NCBI GenBank assembly: GCA_034769895.1
Contig: CM068367.1
Location: forward strand, 708,506,885-708,570,884
Length of the DNA: 64,000 nucleotides
Source: Magicicada septendecula
Taxonomy: Eukaryota; Arthropoda; Insecta; Hemiptera; Cicadidae
Direction of reading: 5' to 3'
Position numbers and translations under genes: made by a program. The notes beneath the pieces are model-generated. The model saw nothing but the letters and a program-made list of their open reading frames with translations. It was not told the origin of the DNA and did no database searches. Below, piece after piece: positions 9,130 through 20,201 of this stretch (its first letter is position 1; every line of letters starts with the position of its first letter).

Positions 9130-10717
9130 TTAAAAGGAAGTGATCTCACCCAACGGTTTTCATACATTTCTCGAGTATCTAATGAAAATCTATTTTTTAT
9201 TTGCCCCACGTTATTAGCGTCATTTGTAACGTCTCGTGAGTAATTTGTGATTCACGTCTATTTGATACTCTTCGAAACTCTCGCCTAATTAATAGTTACA
9301 ATGCTTTTATCTGTTGGTGTTATATGCCTTCAAAATCGAGTGTGTGTGATTATGAAAGAATCTTGAATGATTTTCTTCAATTTGTTTGTATTAAATCAAT
9401 ACCATTGTTTGGGAATAGGTAGGAGAGAGAGTAAAGAGAGTCAAAGAGAATTACTCACTTTGTTTACAATCGAGTATTTTAAATTTTTTCCGTTCGTGGC
9501 ATCAGCTTTTTTCTCCTTTTACGAACCCATTTGAGGTTAAATTACTTTTGTAGTACGTAATAATTTCTTGATGACCGGACTGATTCCCTTTCTCTTCTCG
9601 ATTTTTCATATTACCTGTAACCAACTACCATCTACTAGAAATAATACACATTTTATTATTTAAACGCAAGGCATTCCTTGAATTTATTTAATATTTACGG
9701 ATCACTATGGTCTCCAAAACATGAATTGACAATCGATTACTTCACAAATCACAGCGTTACTTCGATCTTAAGTTTACTAACATATAGCACATAACAAATG
9801 TTTTTTATTACATTTTAATAAAGAAAAAGAAATAATTAATTAATTTCCCAGGGTTATTTAAGGTTCTTTGAACTTTGAGGAAGTCAGAAATGCATATGGG
9901 TCTGTATCAATCTTTACATTAATTATTTTAAAATTTGTACATTCTGTATCATTCAGTTGATTTTTTGACCGATAGAGCGCATACTACGTTTCTTCACTGA
10001 CAAAACGAGCGCTAAAATTAATGGCGTCTGTAATGTTATTAGCAAAGCAACATTTTTCTGTTTTTTGGTTAATTAAAATAAAGTTTATGTTCACCTTGTT
10101 TTCAGATGGATTTAAAGAGATGGTGCTGTTTCTAGTGTTCTAGATTGATAGTTGAGGTGTAATTGAATCGTTTATTTCAGGAACCCGCCAAGAACACTTT
10201 TTCAAACTTTCGGAAAACAAAAAAGAAACTTTCTACTTTTAATATTACTGTAGATTTTTGCCTAGAAAAAATTTACAGTGTTTCTCAATATCTCCTAAAA
10301 ACAAATAATGCTTGTATTTTATTTTTGAAATTATACTCTTCATAAAAAATTTATAAAAATTTTGTATTTGACGGGTTTCTGCAATAAAATAACTTTTTTC
10401 TAAAAAAAATTTATTTTTTTAGTAAAATTATGACTTTTTAAACAGCAGTGGGTTTAAGTATAAAGTGCACATTATACTTTATACTTAAATTTATTAAATA
10501 TCAAAGAGAAAAAAATTAAACAATCAGTTTGGTCTTAAACAAAGAGCAAAAACTAAAGAGAGAATAAAAATTTTTGTGCTTAAATTCTATTAAACTTAAA
10601 ATCACTATCAACAGTAGAGCATCAAAAACTACCGTCTATTCATAACTAAAACAAAAAGCAGAACAATATAGGCCTACTTATTTGTGTGTTCAATCTACTC
10701 ATCCTCATACACCCTGC

Positions 10718-12055
10718 CTATGTTACAGTCAGCTTCTGTTGTAGGCCACTGGAGGATGTCGTTGTAAAATCTTCATACCCTGTAGTGTACTTAGCCAACT
10801 TCTTCAGGTCATTGTTTTTCTTGATATTGATGGGAAGCTTTCCAGATGGACATGCCAGCACTGTAGGGAGCTCCGGAACAGTACTATATTTTTTCAGTGT
10901 GAACGTTGAGAAGGTGAAACCGTCGATAAAGTGCTTAACAACCACTTTTCCTTGGTCAGCTTTGTTGTAATAAAATTCTTTGTATGTGGACATTTTAAAA
11001 GAAATCTTGTCTTCCCTTTGAATTCCCCTTCCACAAGTTTCATCTGAGTTTAAAATCCTCTTGTAAAACTGAGGCCACCAAGTATTAAAACTATAGATCA
11101 TCTCGCTTGTTACTTGGTGAACAGTAAAGCGCCCTGTTTTACTTGATTTAAGAATCATCTCAGCATACTGATTTGGTGTGTAAACTCTAATTACTCTTCG
11201 AACAAGACGTTTAATACACCCAAAATCACGATCACAGGGTAAAAATGAGTGTCCCCTGACTTGGAAGTAGTGACGAACAGTCTCGAAAATTCCCCTATCA
11301 CAAAGATTCATTAGGAATCGCAGAATACAATGATTTTTGTTTTGCCCTGAAGGGCCATCACTGAAGGGAACCATATGCTTAGTTCTACTAGGAACTTCAG
11401 ATTTCAAATAGTGCAATAACATCGAGCAAACCTCCTCTGGGGATTTATTGGCCTCGCCTTTGTGATATATATAAATTTTTGCCTTGTTAGTCTTCATGTC
11501 ATGAATACAAAATACATTAAGCCAAAGCTGGCGCATGTAAAACACCTCCTGTACAGGTATGTTTGGAAGTGGTAAATTTTGCATAAAGTCAAAACAAAGC
11601 ATCACTGTATCTTCATCAGTGTTGTTATACATCTCCTTTTGTTTTATGTAAAACTTCTTGGCTCTGCGCTTGTGAACGATTTGTTCAGCTGCAACGCTGC
11701 GCTGTACATTGTCGCTTAGCCAAGGGTCTCTTAGTTTGGATTTGAAATTCTCACATTGGCTGCAAACATCAACTTGCGGCCGCCCGAATGATAGATTGAA
11801 GTTTTCCTTAAAGTAACTAAAATAAAAACTATATTTTACTTTATCTCTCAACTCAGGGTGGTCGGTTTGGAACATTTCATACATTTTTGAGATATTTAGC
11901 TGTGCATCCAAATATTGTTTTTTCCTAGAACCATAATGTGTTTCTCTCACCTCAAATTTAGAAATGTGTTCATGGATAAGGACACATATATTGCCATCAA
12001 TCGCATTTCCACTACGATTTTTGCCTCTCATATCGACAGGTGTTCTATTCTGCAA
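10718..12055 (-). CDS. Transposase-like core, copy 4, altered C-terminus
   Basis: 445-codon frame with the same C-terminal frameshift as copies 2 and 3 (A4 at 10766-10769). I143Y is shared with copy 3; V152M lies just before the first acidic residue, and I414N is private. Otherwise it matches the sub-family of copies 2-4. Confidence 0.7.
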   Translation of the reverse strand: MQNRTPVDMRGKNRSGNAIDGNICVLIHEHISKFEVRETHYGSRKKQYLDAQLNISKMYEMFQTDHPELRDKVKYSFYFSYFKENFNLSFGRPQVDVCSQCENFKSKLRDPWLSDNVQRSVAAEQIVHKRRAKKFYIKQKEMYNNTDEDTVMLCFDFMQNLPLPNIPVQEVFYMRQLWLNVFCIHDMKTNKAKIYIYHKGEANKSPEEVCSMLLHYLKSEVPSRTKHMVPFSDGPSGQNKNHCILRFLMNLCDRGIFETVRHYFQVRGHSFLPCDRDFGCIKRLVRRVIRVYTPNQYAEMILKSSKTGRFTVHQVTSEMIYSFNTWWPQFYKRILNSDETCGRGIQREDKISFKMSTYKEFYYNKADQGKVVVKHFIDGFTFSTFTLKKYSTVPELPTVLACPSGKLPINIKKNNDLKKLAKYTTGYEDFTTTSSSGLQQKLTVT

Positions 12056-12552
12056 TAATAGGATACATAACCTTGCAACTCGATCTCAAGAAACTCTGTG
12101 TATTTGTAAAAAGACATTTTGCAAACTGGAGTAAACTCGCCATTGATTTTAACATTATATACAAAAGATTTACTTTTTGTCTGTGGGATTTGAGTTGAAA
12201 ATGAAGCAGCACTACAATCATCATTATCTGAGTTTTTATTCTTTCTACGCTTAACTTCCCTAGCTTCTATCAATGTTTGCAAATGTAAATCTTGTTGGTT
12301 TTTAGTTTCTAACGAATAGAATTTGTTCCAGATCGCACTTTTCGTTTCGTTATCAATATACAAACTGCATTTTCGAGGGCAGTTCCAAACAAGCTCATCA
12401 GGAATAGATTTACCAGAAACAAGGTTACCTTTGTAGTTTGTGTACTCTTCACCTTTCACTCTTGCTTTCCTTATGACATTACGTTTAAATGTATCTTCAT
12501 TTACAACACCTTGTTTTCTTTTTTGCTTCAGGTTCATCATCAGAACTTCCAC
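12028..12552 (-). pseudogene. N-terminal piece, copy 4 (174 codons)
   Basis: Predicted protein identical to copy 3, including TFKRN and SLYID. A4 type, with the shared TGA out of frame at 12088-12086. Confidence 0.7.
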
Positions 12553-14513
12553 TGTGCATTTTTTAAATTGAAATAATCATAACACACTAAGTGAAACCAC
12601 TAAATAATAATATTAACCTCAAAAACTGTAGTATTACTCAATCTCTCACAACAACTGTATGGTTTGTGGAAAACAAAGCATTAAAAACAGGTGATTAAAA
12701 ACAGGCTAAAACAATAATCAGCAGGGTTGCCACAAGACGAACTTGAAATTTACTGCAGAAAGCCGCCATGTGATTTCGCTTGACGGGTTTCTGCACTAAA
12801 CAGAAATTTCAAAATAAAATATCACCCATTGGGAGGCTTGACAGTTGACGGGTTTCTGCATAAAACCGTGTGTTTACAGTAGGCCATTCAGAATCTATTC
12901 ATATCCCATTTTCGATAAAAATGTCACTTGACGGGTTTCTGAAATAAACGATTCAATTTTAAAAGGAAGTGATCTCACCCAACGGTTTTCATACATTTCT
13001 CGAGTATCTAATGAAAATCTATTTTTTATTTGCCCCACGTTATTAGCGTCATTTGTAACGTCTCGTGAGTAATTTGTGATTCACGTCTATTTGATACTCT
13101 TCGAAACTCTCGCCTAATTAATAGTTACAATGTTTTTATCTGTTGGTGTTATATGCCTTCAAAATCGAGTGTGTGTGATTATGAAAGAATCTTGAATGAT
13201 TTTCTTCAATTTGTTTGTATTAAATCAATACCATTGTTTGGGAATAGGTAGGAGAGAGAGTAAAGAGAGTCAAAGAGAATTACTCACTTTGTTTACAATC
13301 GAGTATTTTAAATTTTTTCCGTTCGTGGCATCAGCTTTTTTCTCCTTTTACGAACCCATTTGAGGTTAAATTACTTTTGTAGTACGTAATAATTTCTTGA
13401 TGACCGGACTGATTCCCTTTCTCTTCTCGATTTTTCATATTACCTGTAACCAACTACCATCTACTAGAAATAATACACATTTTATTATTTAAACGCAAGG
13501 CATTCCTTGAATTTATTTAATATTTACGGATCACTATGGTCTCCAAAACATGAATTGACAATCGATTACTTCACAAATCACAGCGTTACTTCGATCTTAA
13601 GTTTACTAACATATAGCACATAACAAATGTTTTTTATTACATTTTAATAAAGAAAAAGAAATAATTAATTAATTTCCCAGGGTTATTTAAGGTTCTTTGA
13701 ACTTTGAGGAAGTCAGAAATGCATATGGGTCTGTATCAATCTTTACATTAATTATTTTAAAATTTGTACATTCTGTATCATTCAGTTGATTTTTTGACCG
13801 ATAGAGCGCATACTACGTTTCTTCACTGACAAAACGAGCGCTAAAATTAATGGCGTCTGTAATGTTATTAGCAAAGCAACATTTTTCTGTTTTTTGGTTA
13901 ATTAAAATAAAGTTTATGTTCACCTTGTTTTCAGATGGATTTAAAGAGATGGTGCTGTTTCTAGTGTTCTAGATTGATAGTTGAGGTGTAATTGAATCGT
14001 TTATTTCAGGAACCCGCCAAGAACACTTTTTCAAACTTTCGGAAAACAAAAAAGAAACTTTCTACTTTTAATATTACTGTAGATTTTTGCCTAGAAAAAA
14101 TTTACAGTGTTTCTCAATATCTCCTAAAAACAAATAATGCTTGTATTTTATTTTTGAAATTATACTCTTCATAAAAAATTTTGTATTTGACGGGTTTCTG
14201 CAATAAAATAACTTTTTTCTAAAAAAAATTTATTTTTTTAGTAAAATTATGACTTTTTAAACAGCAGTGGGTTTAAGTATAAAGTGCACATTATACTTTA
14301 TACTTAAATTTATTAAATATCAAAGAGAAAAAAATTAAACAATCAGTTTGGTCTTAAACAAAGAGCAAAAACTAAAGAGAGAATAAAAATTTTTGTGCTT
14401 AAATTCTATTAAACTTAAAATCACTATCAACTGTAGAGCATCAAAAACTACCGTCTATTCATAACTAAAACAAAAAGCGGAACAATATAGGCCTACTTAT
14501 TTGTGTGTTCAAT
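12553..14513. repeat. Spacer 4 between gene copies 4 and 5
   Basis: Motifs start at 12780, 12845, 12928 and 14187. Right arm 12928-12958; left arm 13990-14020. Hairpin B 14272-14308; AATAAA (minus) 14309-14314. A 10-base loss near 14175-14182, between short AAAAATTT repeats, explains the 3820-bp unit length. No gene recognised. Confidence 0.85.
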
Positions 14514-15875
14514 CTACTCATCCTCATACACCCTGCCTACGTTACAGTCAGCTTCTGTTGTAGGCCACTGGAGGATGTCGTTGTAAAAATCTTCATACCC
14601 TGTAGTGTACTTAGCCAACTTCTTCAGGTCATTGATTTTCTTGATATTGATGGGAAGCTTTCCAGATGGACATGCCAGGACTGTAGGGAGCTCCGGAACA
14701 GTACTATATTTTTTCAGTGTGAACGTTGAGAAGGTGAAACCGTCGATAAAGTGCTTAACAACCACTTTTCCTTGGTCAGCTTTGTTGTAATAAAATTCTT
14801 TGTATGTGGACATTTTAAAAGAAATCTTGTCTTCCCTTTGAATTCCCCTTCCACAAGTTTCATCTGAGTTTACAATCCTCTTGTAAAACTGAGGCCACCA
14901 AGTATTAAAACTATAGATCATCTCGCTTGTTACTTGGTGAACAGTAAAGCGCCCTGTTTTACTTGATTTAAGAATCATCTCAGCATACTGATTTGGTGTG
15001 TAAACTCTATTTACTCTTCGAACAAGACGTTTAATACACCCAAAATCACGATCACAGGGTAAAAATGAGTGTCCCCTGACTTGGAAGTAGTGACGAACAG
15101 TCTCGAAAATTCCCCTATCACAAAGATTCATTAGGAATCGCAGAATACATTGATTTTTGTTTTGCCCTGAAGGGCCATCACTGAAGGGAACAAGATGCTT
15201 AGTTCCACTAGGAACTTCAGATTTCAAATAGTGCAATAACATCGAGCAAACCTCCTCTGGGGATTTATTGGCCTCGCCTTTGTGATATATATAAATTTTT
15301 GCCTTGTTAGTCTTCATGTCATGAATAAAAAATACATTAAGCCAAAGCTGGCGCATGTAAAACACCTCCTGTACAGGTATGTTTGGAAGTGGTAAATTTT
15401 GCATAAAGTCAAAACAAAGCACCACTGTATCTTCATCAGTGTTGTTAATCATCTCCTTTTGTTTTATGTAACACTTCTTGGCTCTGCGCTTGTGAACGAT
15501 TTGTTCAGCTGCAACGCTGCGCTTTACATTGTCGCTTAGCCAAGGGTCTCTTAGTTTGGATTTGAAATTCTCACATTGGCTGCAAACATCAACTTGCGGC
15601 CGCCCGAATGATAGATTGAAGTTTTCCTTAAAGCACCTAAAATAAAAACTATATTTTACTTTATCTCTCAACTCAGGGTGGTCGGTTTGGAACATTTCAT
15701 ACATTTTTGAGATATTTAGCTGTGCATCCAAATATTGTTTTTTCCTAGAACCATAATGTGTTTCTCTTACCTCAAATTTAGAAATGTGTTCATGGATAAG
15801 GACACATATATTGCCATCAATCGCATTTCCACTACGATTTTTGCCTCTCATATCGACAGGTGTTCTATTCTGCAA
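14514..15875 (-). CDS. Transposase-like core, copy 5 (453 codons, full C-terminus; reference description)
   Basis: This is the C-terminal two thirds of a transposase-like protein. Residues 8-13 (DMRGKN) open the conserved part. Residues 26-60 hold HEHISKF, a THY motif and a YLDAQLNISKMYEMF helix. FNLSFGRPQVDVCSQC (86-101) has a CxxC, probably zinc-binding. The RNase H-like region follows: hydrophobic strand VVLCFDF with D156, then SDGPSGQNKN with D233, then RGHSFLPCDRDFGC with D275/D277. The order and spacing resemble a DDE/DDD nuclease site; I recall this pattern from insect DUF7869-type proteins but have not verified it. The C-terminus (320-453) is conserved among copies but not recognised. 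The frame opens at TTG; the first ATG is codon 9, so a separate core protein would start there. Markers are S80R, Y81C, F135C, C183F, R224G and H242Q. Confidence 0.75.
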   Translation of the reverse strand: MQNRTPVDMRGKNRSGNAIDGNICVLIHEHISKFEVRETHYGSRKKQYLDAQLNISKMYEMFQTDHPELRDKVKYSFYFRCFKENFNLSFGRPQVDVCSQCENFKSKLRDPWLSDNVKRSVAAEQIVHKRRAKKCYIKQKEMINNTDEDTVVLCFDFMQNLPLPNIPVQEVFYMRQLWLNVFFIHDMKTNKAKIYIYHKGEANKSPEEVCSMLLHYLKSEVPSGTKHLVPFSDGPSGQNKNQCILRFLMNLCDRGIFETVRHYFQVRGHSFLPCDRDFGCIKRLVRRVNRVYTPNQYAEMILKSSKTGRFTVHQVTSEMIYSFNTWWPQFYKRIVNSDETCGRGIQREDKISFKMSTYKEFYYNKADQGKVVVKHFIDGFTFSTFTLKKYSTVPELPTVLACPSGKLPINIKKINDLKKLAKYTTGYEDFYNDILQWPTTEADCNVGRVYEDE

Positions 15876-16372
15876 TAATAGGATACATATCCTTGCAACT
15901 CGATCTCAAGAAACTCTGTGTATTTGTAAAAAGACATTTTGCAAACTGGAGTAAACTCGCCATTGATTTTAACATTATATACAAAAGATTTACTTTTTGT
16001 CTGTGGGATTTGAGTTGAAAATGAAGCAGCACTACAATCATCATTATCTGAGTTTTTATTCTTTCTACGCTTAACTTCCCTAGCTTCTATCAATGTTTGC
16101 AAATGTAAATCTTGTTGGTTTTTAGTTTCTAACGAATAGAATTTGTTCCAGATCGCACTTTTCGTTTCGTTATCAATATACAAACTGCATTTTCGAGGGC
16201 AGTTCCAAACAAGCTCATCAGGAATAGATTTACCAGAAACAAGGTTACCTTTGTAGTTTGTGTACTCTTCACCTTTCACTCTTGCTTTCCTTATGACATT
16301 ACGTTTATATGTATCTTCATTTACAACACCTTGTTTTCTTTTTTGCTTCAGGTTCATCATCAGAACTTCCAC
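15848..16372 (-). pseudogene. N-terminal piece, copy 5 (174 codons)
   Basis: A4 type. It keeps SLYID (S65Y) from the copies 3-4 lineage but has the common TYKRN, so it is intermediate between sub-families. W56 is present. Confidence 0.7.
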
Positions 16373-18342
16373 TGTGCATTTTTTAAAATGAAATAATCAT
16401 AACACACTAAGTGAAACCACTAAATAATAATATTAACCTCAAAAACTGTAGTTTTACTCAATCTCTCACAACAACTGTATGGTTTGTGGAAAACAAAGCA
16501 TTAAAAACAGGTGATTAAAAACAGGCTAAAACAATAATCAGCAGGGTTGCCACAAGACGAACTTGAAATTTACTGCAGAAAGCCGCCATGTGATTTCGCT
16601 TGACGGGTTTCTGCACTAAACAGAAATTTCAAAATAAAATATCACCCATTGGGAGGCTTGACAGTTGACGGGTTTCTGCATAAAACCGTGTGTTTACAGT
16701 AGGCCATTCAGAATCTATTCATATCCCATTTTCGATAAAAATGTCACTTGACGGGTTTCTGAAATAAACGATTCAATTTTAAAAGGAAGTGATCTCACCC
16801 AACGGTTTTCATACATTTCTCGAGTATCTAATGAAAATCTATTTTTTATTTGCCCCACGTTATTAGCGTCATTTGTAACGTCTCGTGAGTAATTTGTGAT
16901 TCACGTCTATTTGATACTCTTCGAAACTCTCGCCTAATTAATAGTTACAAAGTTTTTATCTGTTGGTGTTATATGCCTTCAAAATCGAGTGTGTGTGATT
17001 ATGAAAGAATCTTGAATGATTTTCTTCAATTTGTTTGTATTAAATCAATACCATTGTTTGGGAATAGGTAGGAGAGAGAGTAAAGAGAGTCAAAGAGAAT
17101 TACTCACTTTGTATACAATCGAGTATTTCAAATTTTTTCCGTTCGTGGCATCAGCTTTTTTCTCCTTTTACGAACCCATTTGAGGTTAAATTACTTTTGT
17201 AGTACGTAATAATTTCTTGATGACCGGACTGATTCCCTTTCTCTTCTCGATTTTTCATATTACCTGTAACCAACTACCATCTACTAGAAATAATACACAT
17301 TTTATTATTTAAACGCAAGGCATTCCTTGAATTTATTTAATATTTACGGATCACTATGGTCTCCAAAACATGAATTGACAATCGATTACTTCACAAATCA
17401 CAGCGTTACTTCGATCTTAAGTTTACTAACATATAGCACATAACAAATGTTTTTTATTACATTTTAATAAAGAAAAAGAAATAATTAATTAATTTCCCAG
17501 GGTTATTTAAGGTTCTTTGAACTTTGAGGAAGTCAGAAATGCATATGGGTCTGTATCAATCTTTACATTAATTATTTTAAAATTTGTACATTCTGTATCA
17601 TTCAGTTGATTTTTTGACCGCTAGAGCGCAAACTACGTTTCTTCACTGACAAAACGAGCGCTAAAATTAATGGCGTCTGTAATGTTATTAGCAAAGCAAC
17701 ATTTTTCTGTTTTTTGGTTAATTAAAATAAAGTTTATGTTCACCTTGTTTTCAGATGGATTTAAAGAGATGGTGCTGTTTCTAGTGTTCTAGATTGATAG
17801 TTGAGGTGTAATTGAATCGTTTATTTCAGGAACCCGCCAAGAACACTTTTTCAAACTTTCGGAAAACAAAAAAGAATCTTTCTACTTTTAATATTACTGT
17901 AGATTTTTGCCTAGAAAAAATTTACAGTGTTTCTCAATATCTCCTAAAAACAAATAATGCTTGTATTTTATTTTTGAAATTATACTCTTCATAAAAAATT
18001 TATAAAAATTTTGTATTTGACGGGTTTCTGCAATAAAATAACTTTTTTCTAAAAAAAATTTATTTTTTTAGTAAAATTATGACTTTTTAAACAGCAGAGG
18101 GTTTAAGTATAAAGTGCACATTATACTTTATACTTAAATTTATTAAATATCAAAGAGAAAAAATTAAACAATCAGTTTGGTCTTAAACAAAGAGCAAAAA
18201 CTAAAGAGAGAATAAAAATTTTTGTGCTTAAATTCTATTAAACTTAAAATCACTATCAACTGTAGAGCATCAAAAACTACCGTCTATTCATAACTAAAAC
18301 AAAAAGCAGAACAATATAGGCCTACTTATTTGTGTGTTCAAT
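16373..18342. repeat. Spacer 5 between gene copies 5 and 6
   Basis: Motifs start at 16600, 16665, 16748 and 18017. Right arm 16748-16778; left arm 17810-17840. Hairpin B 18102-18138; AATAAA (minus) 18139-18144. Long haplotype of the ATTAAAAACAGG repeat. CAGCAGAGGG at 18092-18101 is a variant seen again only in spacer 7. No gene recognised. Confidence 0.85.
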
Positions 18343-19704
18343 CTACTCATCCTCATACACCCTGCCTACGTTACAGTCAGCTTCTGTTGTAGGCCACTGG
18401 AGGATGTCGTTGTAAAAATCTTCATACCCTGTAGTGTACTTAGCCAACTTCTTCAGGTCATTGATTTTCTTGATATTGATGGGAAGCTTTCCAGATGGAC
18501 ATGCCAGGACTGTAGGGAGCTCCGGAACAGTACTATATTTTTTCAGTGTGAACGTTGAGAAGGTGAAACCGTCGATAAAGTGCTTAACAACCACTTTTCC
18601 TTGGTCAGCTTTGTTGTAATAAAATTCTTTGTATGTGGACATTTTAAAAGAAATCTTGTCTTCCCTTTGAATTCCCCTTCCACAAGTTTCATCTGAGTTT
18701 ACAATCCTCTTGTAAAACTGAGGCCACCAAGTATTAAAACTATAGATCATCTCGCTTGTTACTTGGTGAACAGTAAAGCGCCCTGTTTTACTTGATTTAA
18801 GAATCATCTCAGCATACTGATTTGGTGTGTAAACTCTATTTACTCTTCGAACAAGACGTTTAATACACCCAAAATCACGATCACAGGGTAAAAATGAGTG
18901 TCCCCTGACTTGGAAGTAGTGACGAACAGTCTCGAAAATTCCCCTATCACAAAGATTCATTAGGAATCGCAGAATACAATGATTTTTGTTTTGCCCTGAA
19001 GGGCCATCACTGAAGGGAACAAGATGCTTAGTTCCACTAGGAACTTCAGATTTCAAATAGTACAATAACATTGAGCAAACCTCCTCTGGGGATTTATTGG
19101 CCTCGCCTTTGTGATATATATAAATTTTTGCCTTGTTAGTCTTCATGTCATGAATAAAAAATACATTAAGCCAAAGCTGGCGCATGTAAAACACCTCCTG
19201 TACAGGTATGTTTGGAAGTGGTAAATTTTGCATAAAGTCAAAACAAAGCACCACTGTATCTTCATCAGTGTTGTTAATCATCTCCTTTTGTTTTATGTAA
19301 CACTTCTTGGCTCTGCGCTTGTGAACGATTTGTTCAGCTGCAACGCTGCGCTTTACATTGTCGCTTAGCCAAGGGTCTCTTAGTTTGGATTTGAAATTCT
19401 CACATTGGCTGCAAACATCAACTTGCGGCCGCCCGAATGATAGATTGAAGTTTTCCTTAAAGCACCTAAAATAAAAACTATATTTTACTTTATCTCTCAA
19501 CTCAGGGTGGTCGGTTTGGAACATTTCATACATTTTTGAGATATTTAGCTGTGCATCCAAATATTGTTTTTTCCTAGAACCATAATGTGTTTCTCTTACC
19601 TCAAATTTAGAAATGTGTTCATGGATAAGGACACATATATTGCCATCAATCGCATTTCCACTACGATTTTTGCCTCTCATATCGACAGGTGTTCTATTCT
19701 GCAA
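18343..19704 (-). CDS. Transposase-like core, copy 6 (453 codons)
   Basis: Uninterrupted, with CSQC and the D156/D233/D275/D277 set. It belongs to the copies 5-8 sub-family (S80R, Y81C, F135C, C183F, R224G) and adds H215Y. Its predicted protein is the same as that of copy 8, two units away, rather than copy 7 next door. Confidence 0.75.
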   Translation of the reverse strand: MQNRTPVDMRGKNRSGNAIDGNICVLIHEHISKFEVRETHYGSRKKQYLDAQLNISKMYEMFQTDHPELRDKVKYSFYFRCFKENFNLSFGRPQVDVCSQCENFKSKLRDPWLSDNVKRSVAAEQIVHKRRAKKCYIKQKEMINNTDEDTVVLCFDFMQNLPLPNIPVQEVFYMRQLWLNVFFIHDMKTNKAKIYIYHKGEANKSPEEVCSMLLYYLKSEVPSGTKHLVPFSDGPSGQNKNHCILRFLMNLCDRGIFETVRHYFQVRGHSFLPCDRDFGCIKRLVRRVNRVYTPNQYAEMILKSSKTGRFTVHQVTSEMIYSFNTWWPQFYKRIVNSDETCGRGIQREDKISFKMSTYKEFYYNKADQGKVVVKHFIDGFTFSTFTLKKYSTVPELPTVLACPSGKLPINIKKINDLKKLAKYTTGYEDFYNDILQWPTTEADCNVGRVYEDE

Positions 19705-20201
19705 TAATAGGATACATAACCTTGCAACTCGATCTCAAGAAACTCTGTGTATTTGTAAAAAGACATTTTGCAAACTGGAGTAAACTCGCCATTGATTTTA
19801 ACATTATATACAAAAGATTTACTTTTTGTCTGTGGGATTAGAGTTGAAAATGAAGCAGCACTACAATCATCATTATCTGAGTTTTTATTCTTTCTACGCT
19901 TAACTTCCCTAGCTTCTATCAATGTTTGCAAATGTAAATCTTGTTGGTTTTTAGTTTCTAACGAATAGAATTTGTTCCAGATCGCACTTTTCGTTTTGTT
20001 ATCAATAGACAAACTGCATTTTCGAGGGCAGTTCCAAACAAGCTCATCAGGAATAGATTTACCAGAAACAAGGTTACCTTTGTAGTTTGTGTACTCTTCA
20101 CCTTTCACTCTTGCTTTCCTTATGACATTACGTTTATATGTATCTTCATTTACATCACCTTGTTTTCTTTTTTGCTTCAGGTTCATCATCAGAACTTCCA
20201 C
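19677..20201 (-). pseudogene. N-terminal piece, copy 6 (174 codons)
   Basis: A4 type. Markers are V16D (KQGDVNED), E69K (DNKTK) and Q121L (STLIPQ). The protein is identical to copy 8. W56 is present; the shared TGA is out of frame at 19737-19735. Confidence 0.7.

Larger units (their letters stand above)
6332..10160. repeat. Reference repeat unit (unit containing gene copy 3)
   Basis: One complete unit, used here to place the small elements. In order: left inverted-repeat arm 6332-6362; motif 4 at 6539-6553; hairpin A 6571-6593; hairpin B 6624-6660; minus-strand AATAAA 6661-6666; gene core 6889-8226 (minus); N-terminal piece 8199-8723 (minus); upstream ATG 8728-8730 (minus); degenerate inverted motif 8925-8939; motif 1 at 8951; motif 2 at 9016; motif 3 and right arm 9099-9129; non-coding spacer to 10160 with a GA-rich tract near 9420-9450. 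Confidence 0.9.
8724..10717. repeat. Spacer 3 between gene copies 3 and 4
   Basis: Motifs start at 8951, 9016, 9099 and 10368. Right arm 9099-9129; left arm 10161-10191. Hairpin B 10453-10489; AATAAA (minus) 10490-10495. Long haplotype of the ATTAAAAACAGG repeat. Motif 3 is preceded by GTCAC rather than GTCAG, as in spacers 4 and 5. No gene recognised. Confidence 0.85.

Noticed and set aside
9966..9985. CTCF-like string CCGCTAGAGCGCA in the spacer (reads CCGATAGAGCGCA here)
   Set aside because: Only a partial match, altered in copies 2-4, with no independent support for protein binding.
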